DNA of 45,162 bases from Aquibacillus salsiterrae (GTDB lineage Bacteria; Bacillota; Bacilli; Bacillales; Amphibacillaceae), in the NCBI RefSeq assembly GCF_028416595.1, contig NZ_JAMQKC010000022.1:1-45162 (forward strand), written 5' to 3'. Below the pieces are notes generated by a model, which searched no databases, was not told the origin of the DNA, and worked only from the letters and a program-made list of their open reading frames with translations. This document shows positions 44,949 to 45,162 of the stretch, one piece after another. Both the position numbers and the translations under genes were made by a program. Position 1 is the stretch's first letter; every line of letters starts with the position of its first letter.

Positions 44949-44998
44949 ATTGTCAGGCACCACTAATGGACATTTGTCCACGGGTGGTGCCTGACACC
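44949..44998. repeat. 50-nt palindromic repeat (GTCAGG family), copy 3, after the mer operon
   Basis: TGTCAGGCACCAC and GTGGTGCCTGACA form the stem, followed by CCTTTT. Apart from the outermost bases on the left it is identical to the copy at 42221, including the interior TAATGGACATTTGTCCACGG. It starts 9 nt after merA and may work as its terminator. Confidence 0.88.
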
Positions 44999-45091
44999 TT
45001 TTAAGTACAGTATAATTTCCGCAAAATTAGATAAACCTAGATTTCGAAAGCAATAACTTTAAAAAAAATAAAAAAGCACTCCAACCTTTGG

Positions 45092-45097
45092 TATAAT
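45092..45097 (+). promoter_or_regulatory. Extended -10 box of the last partial gene
   Basis: TATAAT preceded by TGG, 46 nt before the GTG at 45143. No clear -35 is visible. Confidence 0.45.
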
Positions 45098-45142
45098 AGG
45101 GTTTGCGACAACCAAAAAATCCAAAGAGAGGAGCACCATTTG

Positions 45143-45162
45143 GTGAATAATTATAACACATT
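45143..45162 (+). CDS. Start of an unidentified gene, cut by the window end
   Basis: A GTG with AGAGGAG 9 nt upstream opens a frame (VNNYNT) that runs off the window. Transposase genes often sit beside mer operons, but too little is visible to say so here. Confidence 0.4.

Overview
The window is low-GC Gram-positive DNA, most likely from a Bacillaceae member whose genus I cannot fix. The evidence is AGGAGG-type ribosome binding sites with frequent TTG and GTG starts, lipoprotein sugar-binding proteins, a YtrA-type GntR/ABC operon, a Bacillus-like merR-merA operon and the dispersed TGTCTAGCTCC...GCGCTTTTCTT repeat that I associate with Bacillaceae.

Layout. 1-399 is the 3' end of an FGGY sugar kinase. 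704-19438 holds two parallel modules for sensing and importing monosaccharides. Each has a membrane-anchored sugar-binding sensor, a LytS/YesM-type histidine kinase, a YesN-type AraC response regulator, and a ChvE/GguA/GguB-like CUT2 ABC transporter. Module 1 has an additional XylF-like lipoprotein, and an Old Yellow Enzyme gene separates the modules. 19906-25089 has two GAF-domain signalling genes (GAF-GGDEF and GAF-STAS), a hypothetical protein, an aldo/keto reductase and a small membrane protein. A 52-bp tandem array (25290-25740) precedes a cytosolic GH43 arabinanase. 27097-32730 carries DegV, SRPBCC, a DsbA/FrnE-type oxidoreductase, a degenerate HPr, an MFS transporter and a DUF1456 protein. 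33207-36342 is a GntR-ABC operon with a visible promoter and operator. 36609-39923 has a NERD protein, a second unrelated 52-bp array and an ECF sigma/anti-sigma pair. 40025-42178 (minus strand) has MFS-MarR with a perfect palindromic operator, then a SET protein. 42296-44942 is a mercury operon (merR, merT-like, merA) bracketed by two near-identical palindromes. The last 20 bases start another gene.

The main result is that four separate genes are interrupted by exactly one in-frame TGA, each time where the family carries a conserved cysteine. They are the GAF domain of a diguanylate cyclase (20083), the GAF domain of a STAS protein (23799), the first position of the CXXC motif of an FrnE/DsbA-like protein (28856) and the second cysteine of the MerT CC pair (42955). 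In every case the frame is open on both sides, and a perfect hairpin lies just downstream with a 5-nt loop starting 21-28 nt after the TGA and a G in its first two bases, the layout of a bacterial SECIS. The MerT hairpin has a 7-bp stem and loop GGTCT, resembling the E. coli fdhF SECIS loop. TGA also ends at least six ordinary genes here, so this looks like context-dependent selenocysteine insertion rather than a changed code. A cysteine-inserting UGA suppressor tRNA is the main alternative. No Sec machinery (selA, selB, selC, selD) is visible in the window.

Other points worth a second look are the two unrelated hairpin arrays sharing a 52-bp period (one with compensatory base changes), the twin palindromes around the mer operon, and the HPr homologue that lost its catalytic His but kept the regulatory Ser.
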